64,000 nt of DNA from Calditrichia bacterium (GCA_028284445.1 JANQRS010000017.1:62001-126000); one strand, 5' to 3'. Shown: positions 18,223 to 27,562, numbered from the stretch's first letter. Numbers and translations: made by a program. The notes: generated by a model not told the origin, from the letters alone.

Positions 18223-19554
18223 CTATTGCTTCCAAAACCGCTCAATCCTGCCATTCACATTTAGATTGATCATTTCCACGCCATCCTTTGCCTGATCCTG
18301 CCGGAACTGCAATTTGACGGATTCAATATCGCGCAGAAAGAATTGATTGTTCTTTACCGGAATCATTTCGAAGCGTGCCGCGCCGCGTGGCTGAAAATAT
18401 AGCCTGCCGTTATCGAACACGACATTGTGCTGTTGATATTCACCTGGTAGCATTGACAGCAAGGTGCTGTCCATCATCTCCAGCGGTATTTCCGAGTCCA
18501 GCGCCTCCAGTGCCCAACGCCGGTTTTCATCAAATTGAGAGCTGTTTCCCGAAAGTAAATTCTCTAATGCCAGCTGATGCGCAGTATTGAGAGCGGCCTC
18601 GCTGGTTGCTGCCACATCCGGCGAAATGCCTTTGCCTTCCCAGTTCTCTCCGGTCAGCGGATCCGACACCTTGCCGTAAGGAATAAAAATGCCAAAATGC
18701 GCATCAATTAAGTCATGGCTGCCGATATGCGCCCCACCACCGGTCGTTTCACCGACAATCGTTGCCCGCGAAAAGCGTTTCAGGCAATAAACGAATTCCT
18801 CCGCTGCCGAGAAGGTAAGCTGGTTGGTAAGTACGTAGAGTGGGGTTTCTGTAAGGCGCTTGCCGGGCAGTTCACTCAAGGTCCAGAATTCCTGCAAATC
18901 TGCAACATCGCGAAAGCTGTGATTGATCAGGTGGCGCGGGGTTTCATCAAAGAAGTAGCTGAGAACGCGCTGAACCATACGCGGGGAGCCGCCATTGTTA
19001 TTACGCAGGTCAATGATGATAGCGTCGGAATTGGAAAGAAAGCTCATTACTGCACCGGCGGTTTGCCAGCCCGCGCGCTCTTTGGCAAATTCCACAATTT
19101 TGATATAGCCGATATTGCCTGCCAGGCGCTCCATCTTGTGAAATCCGTAATTGATATAGCGTTCGCGCTCTCGTCGTTGCCGCTGTGCTTCTTCAATTCG
19201 TCCCTGGCTGGTGATGCGTGTTCGCCGATCCTGATTAAAGGTTACCCGCAGATGGCGGTCGTTGCTCAAACGCTGCAGGTCGGCGGTTAAACTTGCAGCG
19301 AAATCTGCTGCGCTGATATGGGTATCATAGCCGCCGTCGGCAAGTTTGTTTTCCAGGAAAGTGCAGATGTCGCTCGCAATTTTTGGATCGAGGTATTCTT
19401 CACTCAATGCGCGGCATATGGATTTGATGATTTTTCCCTGACGTTTCTGATCAATCTGTATCGTGACTTGATCCGACAGGATATCATCGGCGCTGAGCGG
19501 TAGACTCAAAAAGATAGCAAGGCATACGCCGACAAGGGTCTTGGGTATAGACAT
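18223..19554 (-). CDS. Secreted S41 family peptidase
   Basis: A 443-residue protein; ATG 19554 follows CGGGAGC and gives a clean signal peptide (MSIPKTLVGVCLAIFLSLPLS-ADD), unlike the longer frame from 19632. An N-terminal helical region (about 35-110) resembles the S41 N-domain of IRBP/Tsp-like proteins, then the catalytic core: GNIGYIKIVEF, IIDLRNNNGGSPR, and TFSAAEEFVY with the nucleophilic Ser, followed by VGETTGGGAH. No PDZ domain is obvious. The last 90 residues are beta-rich with LPGEYQ, as in S41 proteins with a C-terminal DUF3471-like domain. Likely periplasmic, cleaving unfolded or tail-tagged peptides. Monocistronic; its promoter lies in the 484-bp divergent gap. Confidence 0.88.
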   Translation of the reverse strand: MSIPKTLVGVCLAIFLSLPLSADDILSDQVTIQIDQKRQGKIIKSICRALSEEYLDPKIASDICTFLENKLADGGYDTHISAADFAASLTADLQRLSNDRHLRVTFNQDRRTRITSQGRIEEAQRQRRERERYINYGFHKMERLAGNIGYIKIVEFAKERAGWQTAGAVMSFLSNSDAIIIDLRNNNGGSPRMVQRVLSYFFDETPRHLINHSFRDVADLQEFWTLSELPGKRLTETPLYVLTNQLTFSAAEEFVYCLKRFSRATIVGETTGGGAHIGSHDLIDAHFGIFIPYGKVSDPLTGENWEGKGISPDVAATSEAALNTAHQLALENLLSGNSSQFDENRRWALEALDSEIPLEMMDSTLLSMLPGEYQQHNVVFDNGRLYFQPRGAARFEMIPVKNNQFFLRDIESVKLQFRQDQAKDGVEMINLNVNGRIERFWKQ

Positions 19555-20038
19555 TTTAGCTCCCGGCACACATGTGCAAAATCTCAAATGGTTTTTGGCG
19601 TTTGATAAAACAGCAAACAGGCTGGCACGCACTGTTTGTCTTTACTGTTTAAACTGCAGAAATCGTTCCGTCATTTCCGTATGCCCTGCCACATTAGGCA
19701 AAATGTATATCGATGCAAAATAGTGCGGCTGCAGGCCGTTAATCGGCAGCTCCTCGAAATGAATGGAGATGCCGATAGTGTGGAAATGTGAGTCGATTTT
19801 TCACAGATCATCATAAGTAATCGTCCTTGATCAAAGGGAATACACAATAATATTAGAATATCGGCACATAGTCAGGCGAAAAAAATGCCCCAAAGTGGTC
19901 ATTTTCGCTGCAATTTTTTACCGCTTTTCGGCAAAAATGGGGTATCATCGTCGCTTCCGGTAATTGATATTAACTGATGGCACACATATTGTTCATATAT
20001 GGCCATAAGAACGTCATGAGAATGCAAAGGAGAGATGG
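19555..20038. other. 484-bp divergent intergenic region, no gene seen
   Basis: Holds the promoters of the S41 peptidase gene (minus) and the haem-propeller gene (plus). I find no ORF with a credible start and no known RNA motif. A possible minus-35 TTGATC (19827) and AT-rich minus-10 region (about 19848-19856) point toward the plus-strand gene, with a leader of roughly 180 nt. AAGGAGAG just before ATG 20039 is a strong ribosome binding site. Confidence 0.35.
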
Positions 20039-22447
20039 ATGAGATATATATTGCAACGAATAGCTTGCATATTTTTTCTATTGTTGTTTGTCGCCATGCT
20101 GCCGCTGGCGGCGCAAACCCCTAGTCTACCAAACCCGGTCATGTTTGTTACCCAATTGCCAATTCCCCATGACTGGATGCGCATTACCCAGACTTTTGGC
20201 AATCACATTGGGCGCGTTGGAAACTGCGGTCGTGGTGGCGACCTCTATATTCGCTATACGGATGGCACCCTGCGCAACCTCACGGAAGAAGCCGGATACG
20301 GCAATAGCGGTTTCCAGGGAAGCAATAGTATTGCGGTTCGTGATCCGCATGTGCATTGGGATGGTGAAAAAGCTGTTTTCAGCATGGTTATTGGCGCCAC
20401 TGAAACCCAATATCAGCATATTAATTACTACTGGCAGATTTATGAAGTTACCGGTCTTGGTCAAGGTGAAACAGCTGTGATTACCCGCGTTGCCAATCAG
20501 CCGGAAGAATACAATAATATCAGCCCTATTTACGGCAGCGACGATCAGATTATTTTTACCTCTGATCGCCCACGCAACGGTGAACGTCATCTCTATCCAC
20601 AATTGGATGAGTATGAATCGGTTGAAACAGTGACCGGCCTGTACTCGCTTGAGCCTTTGAGCGGCGAACTGAAGTTGCTTACCCATTCTCCCTCCGGCAG
20701 TTTTGATCCATCCATAGATAGCTTTGGCCGGATTATTTCCGTGCGCTGGGATCACCTGCAGCGCGATCAACAGAATTACGACGGCGCTGTATATGGTGCT
20801 TATAACTGGACCGACGAAAGTGCAACCTCAACTGCTACAACCAGCGTCGAAGAGGTATACCCGGAGCCACGAACCCCCGGAAGCGGAAGCAATCTTAATG
20901 GTCATACCATGGAATTGTTTTTCCCCTGGCAAATGAACCAGGATGGTACAAACGAAGAAGTGCTGAATCACATCGGGCGACATGAATTGTCGAACTATTT
21001 CAATCGCGCCAGAAATGATGATCCCGATTTACAGGAATTTATTGCCGGGAATAGTGGACGGACCAACGCCAATAGCATTCGTAACCTCTTCCAGGTTCGG
21101 GAATCACAAACCACGCCCGGTAATTACTATGGTGTAGATGCCCCGACATTCTTTCATTTTACCTCCGGCAATATCGTGATGCTGAATGGTGCACCAAATG
21201 TGAATCCGGATGATATCTACGTTACCCATATTACACAGCCGGGTTTCGATGATGGTCATTATCGTCATCCCTTGCCGCTGTCGGATGGATCGCTGATTGC
21301 TGCTCATACCAGCTATACCGGCGCCGTGGCCAATCTCGGCGATCGCAGCTTTCCGCGCTCTCCTTTCAAATTTCGCCTGAAAACCCTTGTTCAGTCCGGT
21401 GACTATTCTGCCGCTGATGCGTACCTGACAGATGGCATCTATAAGGCCGTCAATTTTTGGGATCCGGATGTGATGGTGACCTATGCTGATTCTATAGCCA
21501 TGTGGGAATTCTCGCCGGTTGAAGTGGTTGCAAGAACACGCCCGCAAGCAACCACCTCGACCTTGCCGCTGCCGGAACAGCAGGTGATGGATGAAGAAGG
21601 CGTCGATGTGGCCGCCTTGCAAGCATATATGGAGCAGAATGATTTGGCATTGATTATCAGCCGCAATATAACCACCCGCGACGGCGCCGATCGCCAGCAG
21701 CCATTTAATTTACGGGTTGCCGGATCTGCTACGCAAACCACCGGCAACAGCGGACAGATTTATGATGTTGCGCATTTGCAGCTTTTCCAGGGCGACCAGA
21801 TTCGCAGCTACGCCAGCTACACAAGTGGCCGCCGGGTTTTGGCTCAGCCCATGCACGACGATGGCAATCTCAATCCGGAAAACCCGGATGGTCCCAGCGG
21901 CAGTGTGAAAATTTCAGATGACGGCTCCTTTGCCGCATTTGTACCGGCAAACCGCGCGATGACCTGGCAGTTGACGGATGAAGCCGGTGAAGGTGTTGTG
22001 CGGGAACGTTACTGGGTCACGTTTGCTCCCGGCGAAATTCGTGTTTGCACGTCTTGTCACGGGATTAACTCCACGGATCAGGCCGGCAATGCGGCGCCAC
22101 AAAACATGCCTGACGCCCTGCGTACATTGATGCAGCATTACCTGACCGATGTTGCTGTGACAGAAAATCCTGATATTCTGCCGGAATCACCGCTTCTGGT
22201 TGGCAATTATCCAAATCCCTTTAATCCATCGACAAGCATCATTTACAGCTTGCCGAGTCGTCAGCAAGTGAAGATTTCAGTGTATAACCTGTTGGGACAA
22301 GAAATCGCCGTGCTTATTAATGATATCGTACCAGCCGGTAATCACAATGTGCGCTGGGAACCGGCAAATCTTTCCAGTGGTGTGTATATCGCCAAACTTG
22401 AAACGGCTGGCCATACTGCGGTTCGCAAAATGGTCTTGATGAAGTAG
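20039..22447 (+). CDS. Secreted beta-propeller protein with single c-type haem site and C-terminal sorting tail
   Basis: An 802-residue exported protein: signal peptide to about 25 (ends PLAAQ), then PD40/WD40-like blades (YIRYTDGTLRNLT, IIFTSDRPRNGERH, LLTHSPSGSFDPS). Near the C-terminus VCTSCHG (Cys670, CxxCH) is a covalent haem-c site, preceded by ERYWVTFAPGEIRVC. This propeller plus 'APGE..xCxxCH' layout resembles the family that includes the hydrazine synthase alpha-subunit middle domain, which has many members of unknown role outside anammox bacteria. Residues about 718-802 are a type A sorting tail (NYPNPFNPST...SGVYIAKLE), implying export through a type IX-like route and surface attachment or release. 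It stands alone. I infer a surface redox or substrate-binding protein; the reaction is unknown. Confidence 0.75.
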   Translation: MRYILQRIACIFFLLLFVAMLPLAAQTPSLPNPVMFVTQLPIPHDWMRITQTFGNHIGRVGNCGRGGDLYIRYTDGTLRNLTEEAGYGNSGFQGSNSIAVRDPHVHWDGEKAVFSMVIGATETQYQHINYYWQIYEVTGLGQGETAVITRVANQPEEYNNISPIYGSDDQIIFTSDRPRNGERHLYPQLDEYESVETVTGLYSLEPLSGELKLLTHSPSGSFDPSIDSFGRIISVRWDHLQRDQQNYDGAVYGAYNWTDESATSTATTSVEEVYPEPRTPGSGSNLNGHTMELFFPWQMNQDGTNEEVLNHIGRHELSNYFNRARNDDPDLQEFIAGNSGRTNANSIRNLFQVRESQTTPGNYYGVDAPTFFHFTSGNIVMLNGAPNVNPDDIYVTHITQPGFDDGHYRHPLPLSDGSLIAAHTSYTGAVANLGDRSFPRSPFKFRLKTLVQSGDYSAADAYLTDGIYKAVNFWDPDVMVTYADSIAMWEFSPVEVVARTRPQATTSTLPLPEQQVMDEEGVDVAALQAYMEQNDLALIISRNITTRDGADRQQPFNLRVAGSATQTTGNSGQIYDVAHLQLFQGDQIRSYASYTSGRRVLAQPMHDDGNLNPENPDGPSGSVKISDDGSFAAFVPANRAMTWQLTDEAGEGVVRERYWVTFAPGEIRVCTSCHGINSTDQAGNAAPQNMPDALRTLMQHYLTDVAVTENPDILPESPLLVGNYPNPFNPSTSIIYSLPSRQQVKISVYNLLGQEIAVLINDIVPAGNHNVRWEPANLSSGVYIAKLETAGHTAVRKMVLMK

Positions 22448-22766
22448 GCTAGGCTCACTCTTTTCGCGTTAGGGCCTGCGGCCCGTCAAGCGCTACGCGC
22501 TGTCAGCTCACTAGCGTTCGCGTTACATCCCCCTTGATCCTTCGAAGGGGGAAACAGGGGATGTAACTCGAGCGAAGCGAGTTGACGGCAAGCTTGCGCG
22601 AGTCTCCCGGAACTCTCCCCATCTTTTATCGTAACCCCTTTACCGACCTATGCATCCAAGAAGTTAGGAAATGATTATTCATTTTCGTAATGCGCCGATG
22701 ATTGGTTATATTCGGAGGGCATGGTCATGAAAAATTTCACGTATTAAAAGGTGAAGACGTTACGTT
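22448..22766. other. 319-bp gap with clustered palindromes
   Basis: No gene. Holds a run of short perfect hairpins: GGGCC-TGC-GGCCC (22472-22484), AGCGC-TAC-GCGCT (22489-22501), the larger C-rich palindrome at 22522-22567, AACTCG..CGAGTT (22565-22583) and GCAAGCTTGC (22588-22597). The last 100 bp are plain AT-rich sequence leading to the TPR gene. Confidence 0.6.
22522..22567. repeat. C-rich palindromic intergenic repeat, copy 1
   Basis: Imperfect inverted repeat GTTACATCCCC...GGGGATGTAAC with a TTCGAAGG centre, 75 bp after a + strand stop codon. Same family as 24290, 29651, 55631 and 61606. Confidence 0.75.
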
Positions 22767-23870
22767 ATGGACACTATCTTTGACAAAATAAGTCGATTTG
22801 CCGGAGCGGCGCTTGTATTGATGCTTTTGACCTCATTACCGGCTTTTTCCGGAGACGAATTGCCGAAGGTTGCATCAGGTGAAATCGCGCCGGCAGACGC
22901 ACAATTTGATGGCCCTCTGGCCATGGGCATTTCGCTGGTTTATCAGGATCGATATCAAGAAGGACTGGCGCTGTTCGACAGCCTGCAGAAAGAATTCCCC
23001 GATCATCCCGCACCCTATTTTTACCGCGCCGCTATCTACCAGGGTTGGATGAGCTCCTACCGCTTCAACACCATGTCAGAAAAATTGGAAACAGATATTC
23101 AGACTGCCATCGACAAGGGAAATGCCTTGCTCGATGAAAACAAGGATGATCCCTGGCTGAATTTCTATGTTGGCGCCTCATATGGGTATCGTGGTTTTTA
23201 CCGCTTCCGCAAGTTTAACTGGATCGGTGCCTACATGGATGGCCGTAAAGGGGTTGGTAATTTTGAGAAAGCCCTCGATAAAGATCCGACACTGTATGAT
23301 GTCTATCTGGGACTGGGATCTTATCATTATTGGCGAACTGCTAAATCCAAGTTTATCAAGGTGGTCGCTTTCTGGATGCGCGACAAGCGTGACCTGGGCC
23401 TGAAGCAAATTCAGTTTGCGATTGATCATGGCCGCTACAGCAAGCCGGAAGCAACTATCGGTTTGGTCATCGCCCTCTATGACTATGAGAGATACGACGA
23501 AGCGCTACAGCTGCTGGAAACTTTTCTGGAGCCGCCACAAGTTCAGATTGTTTCCGCCATCTATCTTCGCGGTCGGTTGATGGCCAAATTGAACCGCTGG
23601 GACGAAGTGGAACGCGATTTCCGCGAGGTGCTCAGCCGGCTTGACGACGCGCCTTATCGCTCAGTTGGATACGAAGTGGAGTGCAAATACTGGATTGCCG
23701 AGGCACTGGCGCAGAAAGGCGATACCGATGCAGCGAGAGAACTGGCAAACGAAGCATATACGCTCAGCCGGAATCGCGTAAAGGACAAAGAACTGGAAGG
23801 TCCGCTTGATGGCTTTGATGACAACATGGATCGCCTGAAAGACCTGCGAAAAAAACTGAATAAATCTTAA
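22767..23870 (+). CDS. Exported tetratricopeptide repeat protein
   Basis: A 367-residue protein with a signal peptide (hydrophobic about 12-26, ending PAFSG). Helix-turn-helix repeats recur through the chain: YQEGLALFDSLQKEFPDHPAPYFYRA (TPR signature), VGNFEKALDKDPTLYDVYLGLG, ERYDEALQLLETFLE and ARELANEAYTLS. TPRs mediate protein contacts; no catalytic motif is visible. It lies 10 bp before the DUF302 gene, so they are probably cotranscribed. Periplasmic scaffold is an inference. Confidence 0.75.
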   Translation: MDTIFDKISRFAGAALVLMLLTSLPAFSGDELPKVASGEIAPADAQFDGPLAMGISLVYQDRYQEGLALFDSLQKEFPDHPAPYFYRAAIYQGWMSSYRFNTMSEKLETDIQTAIDKGNALLDENKDDPWLNFYVGASYGYRGFYRFRKFNWIGAYMDGRKGVGNFEKALDKDPTLYDVYLGLGSYHYWRTAKSKFIKVVAFWMRDKRDLGLKQIQFAIDHGRYSKPEATIGLVIALYDYERYDEALQLLETFLEPPQVQIVSAIYLRGRLMAKLNRWDEVERDFREVLSRLDDAPYRSVGYEVECKYWIAEALAQKGDTDAARELANEAYTLSRNRVKDKELEGPLDGFDDNMDRLKDLRKKLNKS

Positions 23871-23880
23871 GAGGCACCGC

Positions 23881-24267
23881 ATGTCATTTTGTTTTTCCAA
23901 GGATCTTGAACTCGGATTTGACGATGCGATCGAACATGTCACCGGTGCATTAAAGGCGCAGGGGTTTGGCATTGTCACCGAACTGGATATGAAAAGCACC
24001 TTTCGGGAAAAGCTGGATATCGATTTCCGCAACTACCGCATACTGGGTGCCTGTAATCCCAACTTTGCGCATCGCGCCATCCAATCTGAGGCGCTAATTG
24101 GTCTGATGTTGCCCTGCAATGTGGTGGTTCAGGAAGCGGACAACGGAAAGGTTAACGTTGCGGCAATTGATCCGCTGGCTTCGATAGGTTCCCTGAATGA
24201 TCCCAATATTAATGCTGTTGCCAATGAGGCCCGCGATATTCTTGAGAAGGTGGTTGCGGCGTTATAG
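23881..24267 (+). CDS. DUF302 domain protein
   Basis: A 128-residue single-domain protein matching the DUF302 family across its length: FDDAIEHVTGALKAQGFGIVTELDM (helix and strand), FREKLDIDFRNYRILGACNPNFAHRAI (the conserved 'LGACNP..A..AL' core) and LMLPCNVVVQE. No signal peptide is seen. Family members are small ferredoxin-like-fold proteins of unknown biochemical role, often near redox or metal-handling genes. GAGG just before ATG 23881 and a 10-bp gap suggest coupling with the TPR gene. It ends before a C-rich palindrome that has a T-rich flank. Confidence 0.82.
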   Translation: MSFCFSKDLELGFDDAIEHVTGALKAQGFGIVTELDMKSTFREKLDIDFRNYRILGACNPNFAHRAIQSEALIGLMLPCNVVVQEADNGKVNVAAIDPLASIGSLNDPNINAVANEARDILEKVVAAL

Positions 24268-24289
24268 GCTTCGGATTTGAAGGTGCTTT

Positions 24290-24333
24290 AATCCCCCCTT
24301 TATTTCCCCCCAGGGGGAAATAAAGGGGGGATT
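24290..24333 (+). terminator. C-rich palindromic repeat, copy 2, with T-rich flank
   Basis: A 21-bp-arm palindrome (AATCCCCCCTTTATTTCCCCC against its complement, 1-2 nt centre) 22 bp after the DUF302 stop, followed by TTCTTTT. It is both a member of the dispersed repeat family and a credible rho-independent terminator. Confidence 0.75.
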
Positions 24334-24345
24334 TTCTTTTAATGC

Positions 24346-24603
24346 ATGAAAATAACTCAAATGATCGCTACCCTCCAAAAATGGATCGATAAACTCCCCT
24401 GGATGCTGGTGCTGGTATTTTCGATGGTGCTCGGTTTGGCGCCATTTCAACCGGAGCCACATCTTTTCGAAAAAACCAGGATGTTAATGGCCGGCACCCT
24501 CTCTCGCCCAATCGATATCTTTGATCTCTTCCTGCATGGCGCCTTCCCTTTTCTGCTGATCGTAAAGGTTGTTTTTAGCCTGATACCGAAATCAGACGCA
24601 TGA
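24346..24603 (+). CDS. Small membrane protein (85 aa)
   Basis: Two hydrophobic helices (about 17-31, LPWMLVLVFSMVLGLAPF, and about 62-79, LHGAFPFLLIVKVVFSLI) joined by a soluble loop with EPHLFEKTRMLMAGTLSRPIDIFDL. This loop pattern is familiar from short bacterial proteins often labelled 'RND transporter', though they are far too short to be pumps; I give no function. No clear ribosome binding site precedes ATG 24346; ATG 24361 is an alternative. A palindromic repeat separates it from the DUF302 gene. Confidence 0.6.
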   Translation: MKITQMIATLQKWIDKLPWMLVLVFSMVLGLAPFQPEPHLFEKTRMLMAGTLSRPIDIFDLFLHGAFPFLLIVKVVFSLIPKSDA

Positions 24604-24820
24604 TTTTGCATAAATATGCTAAAAAATCCTTTTTCTTGGATTTACCCAACCGATGCCCTACATAGCAGTAACGTGCTCTCGAGTGACGCTTTAGCCCGAC
24701 ACCGAAACCTTTGCAAACATTTAGACTCAACATACATGGCATTCTTCCGACAAAACCGTTAGTCTCTTTTTGGACTTGAAGGAGGTACCGGAATCACTAT
24801 CTCTTCGGAATTCGTCGCGA

Positions 24821-24880
24821 TGGAATTTGGATTTTTTCTTGCTGGAATTTGGATTTTTTCTTGTTGGAATTTGGATTTTA
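24821..24880. repeat. 22-bp tandem repeat, 2.7 copies
   Basis: Units at 24821-24842, 24843-24864 and a partial one at 24865-24880, each starting TGGAATTTGGATTTT; the two full units differ only at the last base. It lies immediately upstream of the amylase ribosome binding site. The TTGGAATTTGGA core recurs in the inverted-repeat arms at 18003/18177 and around 43481 and 46808. Confidence 0.8.
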
Positions 24881-24897
24881 CTAGTCAGGGGGACCTT

Positions 24898-27231
24898 ATG
24901 AAAACATGGCTAATGAGAATACTGGTTTCTGCACTTTTGCTGGGCCTGTTTGTACCGGCTCAGGCGCAAAATCCCTGGAACGGGAAGGTGGTTTTACAAG
25001 CCTATTGGTGGGATTATGAGAACGACAACTTTCCCAATGGCTGGTATAATTACTTGGTAGAATTGGCGCCGCGGCTGCGCGATATGGGCATAGATGCGGT
25101 TTGGATTCCACCGGTTTCGAAAGCGTTTGCCGGATTAAACGATGTCGGTTATGGGGTATATGATCATTACGATCTTGGCGATAAATATCAAAACGCCACC
25201 TTGCCAACCCGGCTTGGCACAAAAGATGAGCTATTGCGCATGGTTGCGGTGATGCACGCCAATGGTATCGAAGTGATCTTTGATTTGGTGTTGAATCATA
25301 CCAACGGCGCCGGTACCCAGGATCCCGCTGCCCCGGATAATCCCTGGAAGAACTTTCGCTATGCGTCCTGGTCGACACCGGAATTAAGCGGTGTGGATAA
25401 TTCATCGCTGGAAGGCCGCTGGTCCAAGAACCATCACAATTTTCATCCCAACGGTGATCATAACACCAACAGCGGCAACTGGGCGCAGGAGTTGTTTGGG
25501 CCGGACATTTGCTACTACACAAATGCCATTGGGCTCAGTTCGAACGCTAGCTATAATCCTGCCCAATCTGCTGACTATATGCGCAATGGCGCCCGGAATT
25601 GGTTGATTTGGTTGAAGAAGCAGACCGGTTTTGATGGTGTGCGGATGGATGCCGTGAAGCATTATCCGGAATGGCTTGCTGAGGACGTTTTGTGGAACTT
25701 ACAGTACGGCGCTGACTGGGCTTCGGGAGGCAGCGAAATGTTCGCTGTTGGGGAATATGTCGGCAGCATGTCCGAGTTGGATAATTGGGCCAATGCCGTG
25801 CAGAATCGTTCCGGTACTTTTGACTTTAGCTTGCGCCAGGAATTGAAAAACGTTATCAGCAGCGGCGGCGGATATGATCTCGGTAGCCTTCCCGGCTTTC
25901 AGCAGACCAATCGCACACGCACGGTGCCTTTCGTAAATAATCATGACACTTTTCGGCCGATCCTCAACGCGGCCGGCAATTATATCGGCTGGGATGGCGG
26001 AAACGAGCTTGGCGGCGGCCATATCGATCCCTTTGACCCGCGCCTGGAGATGGCTTACGCAATTGCATTTGCGGTGGATGGTTCGCCACAGGTCTTCTTT
26101 GAAGATGTCTTTGACGTGGGCGGAACCGGCAAACGCTTTACGCACGAGCCGACCAATACAAGTGATCTCCCCATTCGCGATGCAATTACCAATATTATCT
26201 GGGCCCATCAAAAGCTGGAATTCAAGGCCGGGGCCTATAAGGTGCGGCATCAATCCGGTGATCACCTGATCATTGAACGGAGCGGCAAAGCGATTGTTGG
26301 GGCGAATGACAGCTGGAGCAATTGGCAAGGGACCTGGATTCCTACCGATTTTGCGCCGGGAACGCAACTGCATGACTATTCCGGCGCCAACTCGAATGAT
26401 ATTTGGGTAAATAGCAGCGGCTGGGTACAAATCTGGACACCACCCTGTGATGGCAGCAATATCCGTCGCGGTTACACGATCTGGGGACCGGCTGGTATCG
26501 GTGGTGGATTCAGCCCGGCAGAAATTCCGACCACCCAGGAATGGGAATTGGCTGATGACCTCGGTGATAGTCATCCATCATCTCTCTTACAGGGCGGGGC
26601 AATTCCCGTCGGATCGATTGACGAGCGCACTGCCGGTAGCATTTTTGCTGCAGCGGGACGCACCGTTACGGTGGATGTATATCCGGAAAACAGTGCCGAA
26701 AGCCTGACCGCTACAGTGTATCATGATGGGCAAAACGTCGCGACAGCCAGCAATGCCGGGACTGTGACTATTAACTATACACCATCGTCTGACAGCTGGC
26801 TGACCATCAAGGTGCGGAACAGCAATAGCAGTAACGGTGGCCAAAAAGCCTGGGTAAAGGCCAGCTATACCGGGCCTATGACTGTTGATACTGATAACAA
26901 CCCGCCGCCAATGGGGGAGTCGGGCGTCACCGGTATCGGTGATGCAGCAGGTGAAGATATTCTACCAGGCAAGGTCGAACTATATAGCAATTATCCCAAT
27001 CCGTTTAACCCGCAAACAACGATTCGGTTTGGATTAAATGCCTCGATGCAGGTGAAGATTGTGGTTTACAATAGCCTTGGTCAGCAAGTGGCGACGCTGG
27101 TAGATGATGTGTTGCCAGCCGGTATTCACCGGCAGGCATTCGACGCGCATCACCTGGAAAGCGGTATCTATTTTGTGCGAATGGAAACTGCGCAGCGTTC
27201 ATTGGTGCAGCGAATTACTTTGACGAAATGA
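24898..27231 (+). CDS. Secreted alpha-amylase family (GH13) glycosidase with sorting tail
   Basis: A 777-residue exported enzyme; ATG 24898 after CAGGGGGA gives a signal peptide ending VPAQAQ, and the open frame upstream is only the tandem repeat. The catalytic (beta/alpha)8 barrel shows GIDAVWIPPVSKA, VIFDLVLNHTNGAG, GFDGVRMDAVKHY with nucleophile Asp251, FAVGEYVGS with acid/base Glu286, and FVNNHDT with Asp350: all three catalytic carboxylates are present. The sequence suggests an endo-acting amylase on starch or glycogen. A beta-domain follows (to about 490), then two beta-rich segments and a type A sorting tail from about residue 695 (NYPNPFNPQT...SGIYFVRME), so it is exported through a type IX-like route. 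Confidence 0.92.
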   Translation: MKTWLMRILVSALLLGLFVPAQAQNPWNGKVVLQAYWWDYENDNFPNGWYNYLVELAPRLRDMGIDAVWIPPVSKAFAGLNDVGYGVYDHYDLGDKYQNATLPTRLGTKDELLRMVAVMHANGIEVIFDLVLNHTNGAGTQDPAAPDNPWKNFRYASWSTPELSGVDNSSLEGRWSKNHHNFHPNGDHNTNSGNWAQELFGPDICYYTNAIGLSSNASYNPAQSADYMRNGARNWLIWLKKQTGFDGVRMDAVKHYPEWLAEDVLWNLQYGADWASGGSEMFAVGEYVGSMSELDNWANAVQNRSGTFDFSLRQELKNVISSGGGYDLGSLPGFQQTNRTRTVPFVNNHDTFRPILNAAGNYIGWDGGNELGGGHIDPFDPRLEMAYAIAFAVDGSPQVFFEDVFDVGGTGKRFTHEPTNTSDLPIRDAITNIIWAHQKLEFKAGAYKVRHQSGDHLIIERSGKAIVGANDSWSNWQGTWIPTDFAPGTQLHDYSGANSNDIWVNSSGWVQIWTPPCDGSNIRRGYTIWGPAGIGGGFSPAEIPTTQEWELADDLGDSHPSSLLQGGAIPVGSIDERTAGSIFAAAGRTVTVDVYPENSAESLTATVYHDGQNVATASNAGTVTINYTPSSDSWLTIKVRNSNSSNGGQKAWVKASYTGPMTVDTDNNPPPMGESGVTGIGDAAGEDILPGKVELYSNYPNPFNPQTTIRFGLNASMQVKIVVYNSLGQQVATLVDDVLPAGIHRQAFDAHHLESGIYFVRMETAQRSLVQRITLTK

Positions 27232-27562
27232 CAAATCTGGTGTGTGGCTCTGCCGCACTCCCTGGTTTCCTTATATAATCGCAGAATGTTGGGCAGTAGA
27301 GCTGCTCAACAAGCCCTCGGCTCTATAGCATTGGCTGCAAACCGCCAGTCGTCTACATTTTTCTAATCCTCAATCTCTACTCTCCAATCTCAATAAAAAC
27401 TGTTATCCCCAAAATTGTGAGCTATTACCGACAATCTCCAAGCGCCGTTAGTACACTTATTCTGCTTTACCGGAGTAAGTCTCAGAAAATCACCGCATAT
27501 GTTGCCGTAGAGTACATCTTTGCTGTTGAAAGAATGATCACCGCAAGCATAGGGAAATGGAT
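27232..27562. other. 330-bp gap upstream of GntR gene
   Basis: No gene. Contains a hairpin with one mismatch (GTTGGGCAG about 27289-27297 against CTGCTCAAC about 27303-27311), which may end the amylase transcript though no T-run follows, and a low-complexity TAATCCTCAATCTC-like tract at about 27362-27395. The remainder must carry the promoter of the regulator gene. Confidence 0.4.

Noticed and set aside
18715..19290. 191-codon plus-strand frame inside the S41 peptidase gene
   Set aside because: The minus strand carries the S41 catalytic motifs; the plus frame has no recognisable domain.
20039..22447. Hydrazine synthase, hence an anammox organism
   Set aside because: Only a middle-domain-like propeller and one haem site are present; no other hydrazine synthase subunit or hydrazine dehydrogenase is seen, and the sorting tail fits FCB bacteria.
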